Shown: positions 52,132 through 62,271 of the stretch, piece after piece
Numbering within the stretch: position 1 is the stretch's first letter
Layout of the letters: each line of letters starts with the position of its first letter
From: Gaiellasilicea sp963761905
Lineage (GTDB): Bacteria > Actinomycetota > Thermoleophilia > Gaiellales > Gaiellaceae
NCBI GenBank assembly: GCA_963761905.1
Contig: CAVXIQ010000006.1
Span: 1-64,000, forward strand
DNA length: 64,000 nt
Reading direction: 5' to 3'
Program-made: the position numbers and the translations under genes
Notes under the pieces: generated by a model
Database searches by the model: none
The model's input: the letters and a program-made list of their open reading frames with translations, nothing else
What the model was told of the DNA's origin: nothing

Positions 52132-53607
52132 TCAGACCTTCATCACGAACGGATCCTGGATCTCCTCCGAGAGCTCGCACCACACGCTCTTCGTCTGGAG
52201 ATATCCGTCGATCGCCTCGGCCCCGTTGACCCGCCCGTAGCCGCTCTCCTTGTAGCCGCCGAAGGGCGAGTTGAACGTGATCGCGCGGTAGAGGTTGATC
52301 CAGACCGTCCCCGCCTCGAGTCGCCGCGCGACCCGGTGCGCCCGCTTCACGTCGCTTGTCCAGACGCCGGCCGCGAGGCCGAAGCGAGTGTCGTTCGCGA
52401 TCGCGATCGCTTCCTCCTCCGTGTCGAAAGGAAGCGCCGTCAGCACCGGGCCGAAGACCTCGTCCTGCGCGATCGGCGCGTCGTTACCGACGCCGTCGAC
52501 GACCGTCGGGGAGAAGAAGAGACCATCCTCGAAGCCCGAGACCGCCGCGCGGACCCCGCCGGCGACCCGCGCACCTCCGTCTTTCGCCGCCGCGACCATC
52601 TCCTCGATCCGCGCGAGCTGCGGGACGTTCGCGATCGGGCCCATCTGGGTGGCGTCGGCCATCGGGTCGCCGAGCAGGACGCCGGCGGCTCGTTCCGTGA
52701 TGCGCTCGAGGAGCTCGTCATAGACCGCTCGCTGCAGGAGCGCGCGAGATCCGGCCACGCACGTCTGCCCCGCCGCGGCGAAGATCCCCGCGAGCAGGCC
52801 GGCCTCGGCAGCCTCGATGGGGGCGTCGGCGAAGACGATGTTCGGACTCTTGCCGCCGAGCTCCATCGTCGTCGCGGCGAGCCGGGCGCCCGCCGCCGCG
52901 GCGATCCTCTTGCCGGTGGTCTCGCTGCCCGTGAAGGAGATCTTCGCGACGCCCGGGTGCGCGACGAGCGCCTCGCCTGCAGCGCCGGTGCCCGTGACGA
53001 CGTTGACGACGCCCGGCGGGAAGCCGGCCTCGTCCGCAAGCCGGAGCGTCTCCAGGATGCTCGCCGATGCGTGCTCGGAAGGCTTGACGACGACGGTGTT
53101 GCCGGCAGCGAGCGCCGGGCAGAGTGAGTACATCGTCAGGAGCACGGGCGAGTTCCAGGGGATGATGATCCCGACGATCCCGAGCGGCTCGCGAAGCGTG
53201 TAGTTGAGGACACTCGTGCGGTCGAGCGGGATCACGCGGCCTTCGACCTTGTCCGCGAGCCCGCCGAAGTAGTAGAGCCAGTCGGGGATGACCCTCAGCT
53301 GCGCGCGCATCTCCTTGTAGAGCTTGCCGTTGTCGGTCACCTCGATCCGGGCGATCTCCTCGGCGCGGTCGGCGATCAGGTCGGCGAGCCGCATCAGCAA
53401 CCGCCCGCGCCGCGTCGGAGAGAGTGCGCGCCAGGCCTCGCTCTCGAAAGCCGCTCCGGCCGCGCGAACTGCCCGGTCCACGTCTTGAGTTCCGCCCAGC
53501 GCGAGCGTCGCCCACGGGCGGCCAGTGGTCGGGTTGAGCGACTCGAAGGTCTCGCCGTTCGCGGCGTCGACGTCTTCGCCGCCGATCAAGAGGCGGTAGT
53601 GCTTCAT
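52132..53607 (-). CDS. Aldehyde dehydrogenase, NAD(P)-dependent
   Basis: 491 residues. Motifs: the oxyanion Asn in IIPWNSPVLL, the cofactor loop FTGSETTGKRIAAAA, the general-base Glu in TMELGGKSPNIVF and the catalytic Cys in FAAAGQTCVAGSR; the C-terminus has NSPFGGYKESGYGR. It is closest in pattern to betaine/benzaldehyde-type dehydrogenases; the substrate is not fixed. The ATG at 53607 has GAGGAG upstream. Last gene of the minus-strand carbohydrate operon. Confidence 0.92.
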   Translation of the reverse strand: MKHYRLLIGGEDVDAANGETFESLNPTTGRPWATLALGGTQDVDRAVRAAGAAFESEAWRALSPTRRGRLLMRLADLIADRAEEIARIEVTDNGKLYKEMRAQLRVIPDWLYYFGGLADKVEGRVIPLDRTSVLNYTLREPLGIVGIIIPWNSPVLLTMYSLCPALAAGNTVVVKPSEHASASILETLRLADEAGFPPGVVNVVTGTGAAGEALVAHPGVAKISFTGSETTGKRIAAAAGARLAATTMELGGKSPNIVFADAPIEAAEAGLLAGIFAAAGQTCVAGSRALLQRAVYDELLERITERAAGVLLGDPMADATQMGPIANVPQLARIEEMVAAAKDGGARVAGGVRAAVSGFEDGLFFSPTVVDGVGNDAPIAQDEVFGPVLTALPFDTEEEAIAIANDTRFGLAAGVWTSDVKRAHRVARRLEAGTVWINLYRAITFNSPFGGYKESGYGRVNGAEAIDGYLQTKSVWCELSEEIQDPFVMKV

Positions 53608-53653
53608 GACGGGCTCCTCGGGTGGGATGAAAGGTCTCGGCGGGCTGCGTCGG

Positions 53654-54535
53654 TCACGAGGCAAGCGCCTCCTCGACTGCGTGGCGCGCGTTTCGCCAGC
53701 CTGGCCGGAGCAGCTCCTCGGTGCCGGCCGTGACGGCGACGAGCTCCTGCTCGGGGAAGACGATCAGCGACTGGCCGGCGTAGCCGCCCCCGAAGAACAT
53801 CCCGTCTCCGACCCACCAGAGATAGCCATAGCCTGCGTTCTCAGGCCCTCCACCCGGCGTGTGCGCCGTGGTCGCCTCGGCCGCGTATCCGGGAGCGAGC
53901 AGCTCCTCGCCGCCGCGCCGGTGGAGCTCACCGATGAGCGCGAGATCTCGTGGGCGAAGCCGCAGATGGCCGAAGCCGTAGGAGTACCCCTCCGGATCCG
54001 CGGGCCACTCGAAGCGCTCGATCCCGAGCGGAGTGAGGAGATGCTCGCGGGCGTAGTCCGCCAGCGTCTGGCCGACGCAGTCCGCAAGTGCGCAGCCCAG
54101 CACGTGCCCGGCGCCGTTGTCGTAGCGGAATCGCTCTCCGGGCGGGAAGAGGCGAGGTGCCTCGAGGAGGAACTCGAGCCAGCCGGTGGGCAGCGCGAGC
54201 ACCTCGTCGATCTCCCACGGCCCGTCACTCTCGGTGCCACCGGTCATCGTCAGGAGGTGCCTGAACGTCCGCGGGCCGCCATAGACCAGCCGGTCGAGCG
54301 AGTCGAGCTCGCCTCGGCGGAGCGCAATCCCGACGAGCGCCGACACGACGCTCTTCGTCACCGAATAGATATCCACGAGGTCGTCGGGCGAGCGGCCCGC
54401 GAAGGCGCGATCCAGCACCACCTCGCCTCGGTGCAGCAGGACGAGGTTCGTCGTGTGGGCGTACCGAGGATCCGAGCGCACATTCCGCTCGAGGATTGTG
54501 ATCGTCTCTTCGAGGGCGGCCGTCAGCCCGCTCAC
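53654..54535 (-). CDS. Serine hydrolase of the class C beta-lactamase family
   Basis: 293 residues. The nucleophile motif SxxK is in YSVTKSVVSALVG and the second motif YxN in FRYDNGAGHVLG; GYGYLWWVGDG and GGGYAGQSLIVFPE lie near the third motif. There is no signal peptide, so a cytosolic esterase, amidase or transesterase is more likely than an antibiotic-resistance enzyme. The GTG start at 54535 overlaps the upstream stop (GTGA), which places it firmly in the sugar operon. Confidence 0.85.
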   Translation of the reverse strand: MSGLTAALEETITILERNVRSDPRYAHTTNLVLLHRGEVVLDRAFAGRSPDDLVDIYSVTKSVVSALVGIALRRGELDSLDRLVYGGPRTFRHLLTMTGGTESDGPWEIDEVLALPTGWLEFLLEAPRLFPPGERFRYDNGAGHVLGCALADCVGQTLADYAREHLLTPLGIERFEWPADPEGYSYGFGHLRLRPRDLALIGELHRRGGEELLAPGYAAEATTAHTPGGGPENAGYGYLWWVGDGMFFGGGYAGQSLIVFPEQELVAVTAGTEELLRPGWRNARHAVEEALAS

Positions 54536-55569
54536 CCGGCCACCTCGCGGGCGACCGCTTCCCCCACCTCCGACGTCGAGGCATCCCCGCCGATATCGCG
54601 CGTCCGCGGGCCGTCCTTGCAGACGGCTTCGACGGCGCGCAGCACTCGCGCCGCGGCGTCGGTCTCGCCGAGGTGGTCGAGCAGGAGAGACGCGCTCCAG
54701 ATCGCGCCCAGCGGGTTTGCGAGCCCACGCCCCGCGATGTCCGGAGCGGAACCGTGCACCGGCTCGAAGATCGCGGTCGTCCCCGAGCCGGGGGCGACGC
54801 TGGCGCTCGCCGCCATTCCCATTCCGCCCTGGAGCGCGGCGGCGATGTCCGTGAGGACATCGCCGAAGAGGTTCGAGGCGACGACGACGTCGAGGCTGAG
54901 TGGGTCGGTGACCATCCGCGCCGCGAGCGCGTCGACGAGGGCCCGGTCGACCTCGACGTCCGGATGCTCGGCCGCGACCTCGTCGACGATCTCGTCCCAC
55001 AGCACATAGCCGTAGCGCGAGGCGTTCGACTTCGTCGCGCTCGTGAGACGGCGGCTGCGTCCTTCGGCGAGCTCGAATGCGTGCTTCACCACGCGACGGA
55101 CGCCGGCCCGGGTGAAGACCGCCGTCTCGATCCCCACCTCGTGAGGATGCCCCTCGTGCGCGCGACCCCCGACGCCGGCGTACTCACCCTCGGTGTTCTC
55201 GCGGACGAAGAGCATGTCGACCGCCGGAGCGCCGGCGAGAGGCGACGGCACGCCGTCGAGCAGCCGCGCCGGCCGGAGGTTCGCCCAGAGGTCCAGTCCC
55301 TGGCGAAGCGGGAGGAGGAGTCCCCAGAGAGTGATGTGGTCGGGGACCGACGGGTGGCCGACGGCACCGAGCAGGATCGCGTCGAAGCCGCGCGCGGTCT
55401 CCAACGCATCCGCGGGCATCATCGCGCCGTGGGCGTGGTAATGGTCGGTGCCCCACGGCAGGTCCATCCACTCGAGGTCGAGGGCCAGCGCGTCGACCGC
55501 CCGCCGGGCCTCGGTCACCACCTCGGGACCGGCGCCGTCTCCCGCGATCACTCCGATGCGATAGGTCAC
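54532..55569 (-). CDS. Tartrate/D-malate/isopropylmalate dehydrogenase-family enzyme
   Basis: 345 residues of the decarboxylating 3-hydroxyacid dehydrogenase family: IGVIAGDGAGPEV, FVRENTEGEYAGVGGRAHEG, SATKSNASRYGYVLWDE, VVVASNLFGDVLTDIAAAL and FEPVHGSAPDIAGRGLANP. The SATKSN and GGR segments resemble tartrate/D-malate dehydrogenase (TtuC/DmlA) more than LeuB. Such enzymes turn D-malate or tartrate into pyruvate, oxaloglycolate or D-glycerate. The GTG start at 55569 has GGAGG upstream and overlaps the PfkB stop (GTGA). Confidence 0.85.
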   Translation of the reverse strand: MTYRIGVIAGDGAGPEVVTEARRAVDALALDLEWMDLPWGTDHYHAHGAMMPADALETARGFDAILLGAVGHPSVPDHITLWGLLLPLRQGLDLWANLRPARLLDGVPSPLAGAPAVDMLFVRENTEGEYAGVGGRAHEGHPHEVGIETAVFTRAGVRRVVKHAFELAEGRSRRLTSATKSNASRYGYVLWDEIVDEVAAEHPDVEVDRALVDALAARMVTDPLSLDVVVASNLFGDVLTDIAAALQGGMGMAASASVAPGSGTTAIFEPVHGSAPDIAGRGLANPLGAIWSASLLLDHLGETDAAARVLRAVEAVCKDGPRTRDIGGDASTSEVGEAVAREVAG

Positions 55570-56396
55570 AGACGAACCTCCTCGAGCGTCGGGATGGCCG
55601 AGCGCCCGTCGAGCGCCCGGCACGAACGAGCTGCGCAGTCGTTCGCAAACGCGAGCGCCTCAGGTAGCTCGGAACCGTGCGCGAAGGCGGCGAGCAGCGC
55701 CCCGTGGAAGACGTCGCCGGCGCCGAGCGTGCTCACGGGCTCGGCGAGAGCCATGGCCGGAGCGTCGAACGAGCCCTTGGCCGTGTGGCCCGAGCAACCC
55801 TCGTGACCTCGAGTCACGACCACGATCTCGGCCCCCGCGGCGAGGGCGACCTCGACCGAGCCGAAGTCCCGCTCCAGGGCCGCCTGCGTCGGGGCGTAGA
55901 GCCCAACCCCTGCGAGGTCGAGCGCGGGGATGGGATTGCCGCCGTCGACCGAAAGGCGAACGTCGCGAGGTGCAGCCGGGAAGCCCGCGTGGTCGACGTG
56001 AACCCAGCTCGCTTCGCGCATCAACTCGAGCGCGCGGCGGGAGGGCTCGAGAGGCGCCGCGGTGCCCGAGAAATGGACGATCGCGCGTCCTTCGGCCGTC
56101 ACGAGGATCGAGCTCTGGGGCGAGCGGGCACCGGCACGCTGCGCGAGCTCGCTGACGTCGACGCCCTCCACCTCGAGCCCTGTCCGAATGGCGTCTCCGA
56201 CGGCGTCTCCGCCCACCGCTCCGACGAAGAACGTCTCGACGCCGAGCCGGGCGAGCGTCACCGCGGCCGTCGCCGCCGGGCCCCCTCCGGCGACCACGAG
56301 CGCGTCGGCGACCACGCGGTCGTCCGCGGCGGGATGGCGTGGCAAGGCGAAGACCGAGTCCTGCGTGGCGAGCCCCATACAGACAACGCGCGTCAA
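55566..56396 (-). CDS. PfkB-family carbohydrate kinase
   Basis: 276 residues. Start VVCMGLATQDSVFALP, the substrate glycines GGGPAATAAVTLARLG, and the ATP/anion-hole signature STLGAGDVFHGALLA with the catalytic Asp. PfkB kinases phosphorylate sugars such as fructose, ribose, ketodeoxygluconate or nucleosides. The TTG start at 56396 overlaps the GH38 stop (TTGA). It probably phosphorylates the sugar freed by the glycosidases of this operon. Confidence 0.88.
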   Translation of the reverse strand: MTRVVCMGLATQDSVFALPRHPAADDRVVADALVVAGGGPAATAAVTLARLGVETFFVGAVGGDAVGDAIRTGLEVEGVDVSELAQRAGARSPQSSILVTAEGRAIVHFSGTAAPLEPSRRALELMREASWVHVDHAGFPAAPRDVRLSVDGGNPIPALDLAGVGLYAPTQAALERDFGSVEVALAAGAEIVVVTRGHEGCSGHTAKGSFDAPAMALAEPVSTLGAGDVFHGALLAAFAHGSELPEALAFANDCAARSCRALDGRSAIPTLEEVRL

Positions 56397-59330
56397 CGAA
56401 CGACCACCGTCGCGACCTCGTGCGGCCGGTAGGCGAGGACGATCGCACCGTCCTCGACGTCGAGCTCGTCGCCGTCCTCTTCTTCCAGTGCGTTCGCGCG
56501 CGCCGCGACCGAAAACGGGAAGCCGAGCGAGACGCGGGCGGTCCCGCGGGCGCCGTGCGCCTCGTAGAGCCTGAGCACGACTGCGTCGGAGTCCTCTGCC
56601 GGCTTGATCGTGTCGAGCACGAGGTTCGGATCGTCGACCGCAGCGAGGGAGCCGGAGCGGTCCAGCGACGTCCAGCGAAGAGGCGTATTGAAACGCGCGC
56701 CTTCCGCGACGATCCCCGCCTCGCGCCAGCCCCCGCCGTGCGGGACGATCGCGTACGCGAAGGAGTGCGGTCCCTGATCAGCTTCGGGATCGGGACTGGT
56801 CGGCGACCGGAGCAGGCTGATCCGAAGCTCGCCGCCGAAGCAGCTGTAGCCGTACTTGGAATCGGTGAGGAGCGCGACGCCGAAGCCGTGCTCGGACAGG
56901 TCTGCCCACCTGTGGCCGGGAACCTCGTAGCGCGCCCTGTCGAAGCTCGTCGAGTAGTGCGTCGGCCGCTCGGCGTAGCCGAACGCCGTCTCGTAGCTCG
57001 CATTCGAAGCGCGGACGGCAAGCGGGAAGCAGACCTTGAGCAGCGTATGCCGCTCGCGCCAGTCCACGTTCGTGTGAAACTCGAGCCGGCGGGACTCGGC
57101 CTCCAGCCGGACGGTCTGGGTCATGGTGCTGCCGGTGCCGAGCCGGCGGGCGAACCCGATCTCGACCCGCAGCGGGGTGCTGGTGACGATGCGCCAGGAG
57201 GCTGCGGGCTCGGCGTCACGGCGCGTCTCGAGGTGCGCGGGGTCGATGTCCCACGCGTCGAAGGCGACAGGCAAGTCGTCGTAGAGCTCGAGCCGGTTGC
57301 CCGCCGCGGCGAGTGCCTCGCGGCCGCTTTCCTTTTCGACGAGCGAGACGAGCGTTCCGTCCTCCGCGAGAGTCGCGCGCAGGTGGCCGTTCTCGAGCAC
57401 GAGCCCGTCGAGTCGAACCTCGTCGCGCGCCTCGACGGCGCCGCCAAAGCCGTAGCTCGAGGCGGCGACCATCCGAAGCCCGACGCCGGGCACCTCGGCG
57501 ACCTCCCGCCGCTCGAAGCCGATGGTGTTGACCGCGACGTTCCCCGGCTCGCCGAGCACGCCGGCGGAAATCGCATTCGCCCCGGTCACGACCTCCGAGA
57601 GATCGCGTTCCGCCTCCTCGTGCACGAGCCCGATCGACGAGCCCGGGACGATGTCGTGGAACTGCTGAAGGAGGAGGAGCTTCCAGAGCCGGTCGAGCTC
57701 GGCCCGCGGCACGTCGTCCCCGACGAGCGCCACGAGGAACTCGGCGTCGTGCAGCGCGCCCTCGGCGCGCCGGTTCCCGAGCTTCGTACGGGCCTGCGAG
57801 GTATAGACGCCTCGGTGGTACTCGAAGTAGAGCTCTCCGACGACGACGGGTCGCACTCCGTCCTCGGCCTCCAGCGCGTCGAAGAACTCCTCGCTCGTGC
57901 GCTGGGACGTACGCGGCACGCCCTGGAGGTCGCGAGCACGACGCAGCGACTCCAGCATCGTTCGGGTCGGGCCACCGCCGCCATCCCCGTGCCCGAAGAG
58001 GAGCAGCGAGATTGCCGATGAGTCGTGGTCTCTGTACGCGCGTGCCGAGCTCCGGAGCTCCCCGACGGTCGCCTCGCTCGAATAGGTGTCGCCCGGTGGA
58101 AAATGCCCCAGAACCTCGCTTCCGTCGATCCCCTGCCAGACGAACGTATGGTGCTCCGGCTTGTTGAACTTGTTCCAGGAGAGCTTCTGGGTCAGGAAGC
58201 GCGTCAGTCCCGCCGCGCGCATCAGCTGGGGAAGCTGCCCGGGGTAGCCGAACGCGTCCGGGCTCCAGAACTCACGGCAGCGGATTCCGAGCTCGCGCTC
58301 GAACCAGCGCTGACCATGCAGGAACTGGCGGAGCAAGGACTCGCCGGAGACGAGGTTGCAGTCGGGCTCGACCCAGCTCCCGCCGACCGGGACGAGCTGC
58401 CCGCGGCCGACTGCGGCGCGCACACGCTCCCAGAGCTCGGAGCTTCCCTCGCGGATCCAGGCGTACTGCTGGGCCTGCGAGCAGGCAAACCGGTACTCGG
58501 GGTACTCCTCCAGATAGCGCAGCTGGCTCGAGACGGTGCGCACGAGCTTGCGCCGGGTCTCTGCGATCGGCCAGAGCCACGCCGTGTCGATGTGGGCGTG
58601 GCCCAGCGCCACGAGCTCGTGCGTTCGCGCGCCGTTCGTCCGTCCGAGGAGCACAGCTAGGAGCTCCTGCGCGGCCTTCCAGCCCTCTGGCGCCTCTGGG
58701 CGCCAGACGTTCGAGAATCGTTCGAGCCCGGCGCGCAACTCGCCGGCGAAGCTCGGGTCGAGGTCGGCGTCGCCGTCGGCCTCGAGTGAGCGCAGGGTCT
58801 CGAAATCGTGGAGAAGGGACCAGGCGGCGGGATCGTAGAGAGCGATGTCGCAGCGGTCGAGCGTCGGCTTGGGCAGCGAGAGGTACGGCCCGTGCTGGCG
58901 GCCGAACATCCCGTTGCAGGCCAGCTCGACCTGGAGCGACAGGCGCTCGCCGCCCTCCGCCTCGTCGAGGAGCCGCGCATCGGGACGCTCGCCCGCTCCG
59001 CCGGTGTTCAAGCCCTGGAGCGGCCGGCCTTCGATCCAGAGCTGAGCCTCGCTGTGAGAGACGAAGAGGAGGTCGACCCGGCGCCCCTTCCAGGCTTGTG
59101 GGACCGTCGCCTCGATTCGGAACCACCACGTCGACCAGAGTGGGCCGAAGTGCTCTCCGAGCCTGGCCTCGCGGAAGTGGAGGGCCTGCGCCTCCTCCCA
59201 CGAGATCCGATCGACCGGGCCGGCGACGAGGATCTCGTCGGCGGCGACGCGTCTCCGGGTAGACCATCGCCGCGAGCCTCTCCGCGGTCTGACGCAGGCG
59301 CGCGCGGGTGTACTCGAGGTGGCGAATCAC
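56393..59330 (-). CDS. GH38 family alpha-mannosidase (frameshift near N-terminus)
   Basis: About 978 residues, cytosolic. An N-terminal domain (VIRHLEYTRARLRQTAERLA, SWEEAQALHFREARLGEHFG) is separated from the rest by an indel near 59250. The catalytic domain has the zinc motif LGHAHIDTAWLWP (HxD), the nucleophile Asp in EFWSPDAFGYPGQLPQLM and zinc His in LLLFGHGDGGGGP; beta domains follow. GH38 retains configuration and acts on alpha-mannosides; the related MngB cleaves mannosylglycerate derivatives. GTG start at 59330, 34 bp after the ABC ATPase gene. Confidence 0.88.
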
Positions 59331-59364
59331 GAGCGGGCCGGCGAGGCCGCCACGGCGGCGGAGC

Positions 59365-60381
59365 TCAGTTGACGCGTTCCTCGGTCTTGGCGTCGAAGAG
59401 GAAGACGCTGGCGCGCGGGACGGCGAAGGTCGCATCCTCTCCGACGGTGATCCGATGCTCGGGCGCGAACTTCGCGATCAGCGGCGCGTCGCGGACGGAC
59501 GCGTGGACGAGCTGCTCGTCGCCGAGATACTCGACGTTCTCGATCTTGCAAGCGAACCGAATCGAGTCTCCCGCGCCGTTTGCGAGCCCGACGTGCTCCG
59601 GCCGGAAGCCGGCCGTGAGGCCGTCGTTGCCGGCATCGACGAACGGCGCCGGAACCAGGTTCATCGGAGGCGACCCGACGAAGCTCGCCACGAAGACGTT
59701 CCGCGGATCCTCGTAGAGCTGATGCGGCGTTCCGAGCTGCTTGATCACGCCGCCGCTCATGACGGCGATCCGATCGCCCATTGTCATTGCCTCGACCTGG
59801 TCGTGCGTGACATAGACCGTGGTCGTGCCGAGCCGGCGCTGCAGCTTGAGAATCTCTCCGCGGGTCGCGACCCGCAACTTCGCGTCCAGGTTCGACAGCG
59901 GCTCGTCCATCAGGAACGCGGCCGGCTCCCGCACGAGCGCGCGGCCCATCGCAACGCGCTGCTGCTGTCCGCCCGAGAGCTGGCCGGGCCGGCGGTCGAG
60001 CAGGCCCTCGAGCTGAAGCAGCTTCGCCGCCTCGTCCACGCGGCGCGCGACCTCTTTGCGCGGCGTCTTGCGCACGCGCAGCCCGTAGCCGAGGTTCTTC
60101 CGCACCGTCATGTGCGGGTAGAGCGCGTAGTTCTGGAAGACCATCGCGAGGTCGCGCGCCGAGGGCTGCAGCGACGTCACGTCGCGGTTGCTGATCAGGA
60201 TCCGCCCGCCGGTGACGTTCTCGAGGCCGCCGATGCAGCGGAGGAGGGTCGTCTTGCCGCAGCCCGAGGGCCCGACGAGGACGACGAACTCACCCTCCCC
60301 GATCGTGAGGCTGACGTCGTCCACTGCACGGACGCCTGGGGTGTACTCCTTGACCAGGTTCTGGACGTCGATCTGCCCCAT
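59365..60381 (-). CDS. Sugar ABC transporter ATP-binding protein (MsmX/UgpC type)
   Basis: 338 residues. Walker A GPSGCGKTT, Q-loop MVFQNYALYPHMTV, signature LSGGQQQRVAMGRA, Walker B FLMDEPLSNLD, switch His YVTHDQ, then a TOBE-type tail (GFRPEHVGLANGAG). No permease or binding protein is encoded nearby within the window, so it either serves importers elsewhere, as MsmX does, or its partners lie beyond 64 kb. First gene of the minus-strand carbohydrate operon. Confidence 0.92.
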   Translation of the reverse strand: MGQIDVQNLVKEYTPGVRAVDDVSLTIGEGEFVVLVGPSGCGKTTLLRCIGGLENVTGGRILISNRDVTSLQPSARDLAMVFQNYALYPHMTVRKNLGYGLRVRKTPRKEVARRVDEAAKLLQLEGLLDRRPGQLSGGQQQRVAMGRALVREPAAFLMDEPLSNLDAKLRVATRGEILKLQRRLGTTTVYVTHDQVEAMTMGDRIAVMSGGVIKQLGTPHQLYEDPRNVFVASFVGSPPMNLVPAPFVDAGNDGLTAGFRPEHVGLANGAGDSIRFACKIENVEYLGDEQLVHASVRDAPLIAKFAPEHRITVGEDATFAVPRASVFLFDAKTEERVN

Positions 60382-60415
60382 GCGGTCGTGAATCTACGAC
60401 TTCTGTCGCGAAAGT

Positions 60416-60426
60416 GCAATCGTTGC
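60416..60426. promoter_or_regulatory. Candidate LacI-type operator between the divergent carbohydrate operons
   Basis: GCAATCGTTGC, a perfect dyad of GCAA and TTGC with a three-base centre, lies in the 80-bp gap between the two divergent operons, 35 bp from each start. It matches the dyad at 29425-29434 before the other sugar operon. A LacI-type gene seems to begin at 63962. Confidence 0.45.
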
Positions 60427-60461
60427 CACATCGCCGGGTGGCGGCATAGACTCGGCACCCG

Positions 60462-62271
60462 ATGAGCGTCACAACAGCACTCGAGCCGGTCGCTGGTGTC
60501 GGGCTCGTGTGCGACACGTGCAATGTCTACTTTCTCCGCACCGGCCGTGACGCCGTGCTGGTGGACGTCGGGAGCGGCTCGGTCTTCGATCGCCTCGCCG
60601 ACCTCGGAATCGAGCGCGTCACCGATGTCGTCGTCACCCACCACCATCGGGACGGCGTCCAGGGGCTCGCTCGCGCAGTCGCCTCAGGAGCCCGGATCTG
60701 GGTTCCACCGCTCGAGTACCCACTGATCGCAGAGGTAGACCGCCACTGGCAGGACCGAAGCTTGGACAACGATTACGACCTCCGGCAGGACCGATTTTCG
60801 CTCCTCGAATCCGTACCCGTTACGGGGGTCGTCGCCGAGTACCGCACTCAGGAGATCGGCGGTCATGCGTTCTTCACCCTGCCCACTCCCGGCCACACGG
60901 TGGGCTCCGTCAGCTATCTCGTCGAGGTCGCCGGCAAGCGGCTCGCGTTCTGCGGCGACCTGCTCTACGGCGAGGGCAAGCTCTGGTCGCTCGCCGCGAC
61001 CCAGTGGTCGTACAGCGGCGTCGAAGGGCTGACGGCGACGCACGTCTCCTGCGCTGTCCTCGCGGAGCGCGACCCGGATCTCCTCCTGCCGGCCCACGGC
61101 CCGCTCGTCGAGGATCCCCAGGCCGCGCTCGCCGACCGTGCGGGGCCGCGTTCAGGAGCTCGTCGACCTGCGACTCGACCACCGCTGGGATCTCGCGGAC
61201 ATGCACGCGAACCCGTGGGCTCCGGTGACCGAACACCTGCTTCGCAACCGCGCCTCCTTCGCGAACAGCTACGCGCTCGTCTCGGAGACCGGGGCGGCGC
61301 TCCTGATCGACTTCGGCTACGACGTGACGACGGGGCTCGTCCCTCAGACCGAACGCGAGGCCCGTCGAGCGCTCCTCTGGCCGCTCGACGCGCTTCGCGG
61401 CGATCACGGAGTCCGTGAGATCGAGGCGGTCGTGGTCACCCACTACCACGACGACCACGTCGCGGGGCTCGACCTCCTTCGGGACGTCGAGGGAACTCGG
61501 GTCTGGGCGCCGGAGAACGTCGCACCGATCCTCGCCGAGCCTGCGCGGTACGACCTGCCGTGCCTCTGGTTCGAGCCGATCGCCGTCGACCGGATCGTCC
61601 GCTTCGGCGAGCCCGTGCGCTGGCACGAGTACGAGCTGCGCTTCCATCGGCTGCCCGGGCACACGCTCTACGCGGCCGCGATCGAGTTCGAGGTCGATGG
61701 AAAGCGGGTGCTCGCGACCGGCGACCAGCAGACCGGAGGCGAGCGGCCCGTCCTCAACTACCAGTATCGAAACCGCTTTCGGATCGACGACTTCGTCGAG
61801 AGCGCCCAGCTCTATCGGTCGCTCCGCCCGGATCTGATCGTGAGCGGTCACTGGCCGCCTCAGGAGGTCGACGACGAACTCCTCGATGGACTGGCCGCGG
61901 ACGGTCGCCGTCTCGCGGATCTGCACCGCGAGCTACTTCCGCTCGACGAGCTGGATTTCGGCGCCGAGGGGTTCGGCGCCCGGATCGAGCCCTATCGCTC
62001 GATCGCCGTGCTCGGGGAGCGGCTCGAGCTCGACGTGCTGGTTCGCAACCCGTTCGCGCGGGAGGCAGTGGCGCGCGTGCGGCTCGCCGTCCCCGAGGGC
62101 TGGGCGAGGCCCGATCCTCGGGAGATCGCTTTGGCGGCGAGGAGTGAGGGCCACGTGCATTTCTCGCTCGAGGCGGGTGGCTCCGGCCGCCGCTGCCGGA
62201 TCGGCGCCGACCTCACCGTGGACGAGACGCCGTTCGGGATCCAGGCCGAGGCGCTGGTGGACGTGACGTGA
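60462..62271 (+). CDS. Tandem metallo-beta-lactamase protein with C-terminal beta domain (frameshift)
   Basis: About 602 residues after removing one base near 61136. MBL domain 1 (about 1-215) has VVTHHHRDGVQG, where the last His of HxHxDH is Gly, plus PTPGHTVGS and FCGDLLYGEG. A linker (VQELVDLRLDHRWDLADM) leads to MBL domain 2 (about 255-480) with an intact VVTHYHDDHVAG, RLPGHTLYAA and LATGDQQTGG. The last 100 residues look like a beta-sandwich (LDVLVRNPFAREAVARVRLA). So one metal site is altered and one is complete. It is the first gene of the plus-strand operon, overlapping a glycosidase-like gene by GTGA. Substrate unknown. Confidence 0.7.

Noticed and set aside
53654..54535. Antibiotic-resistance beta-lactamase
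   Set aside because: The SxxK/YxN fold is shared by many esterases and amidases, there is no signal peptide, and the gene is embedded in a catabolic operon.
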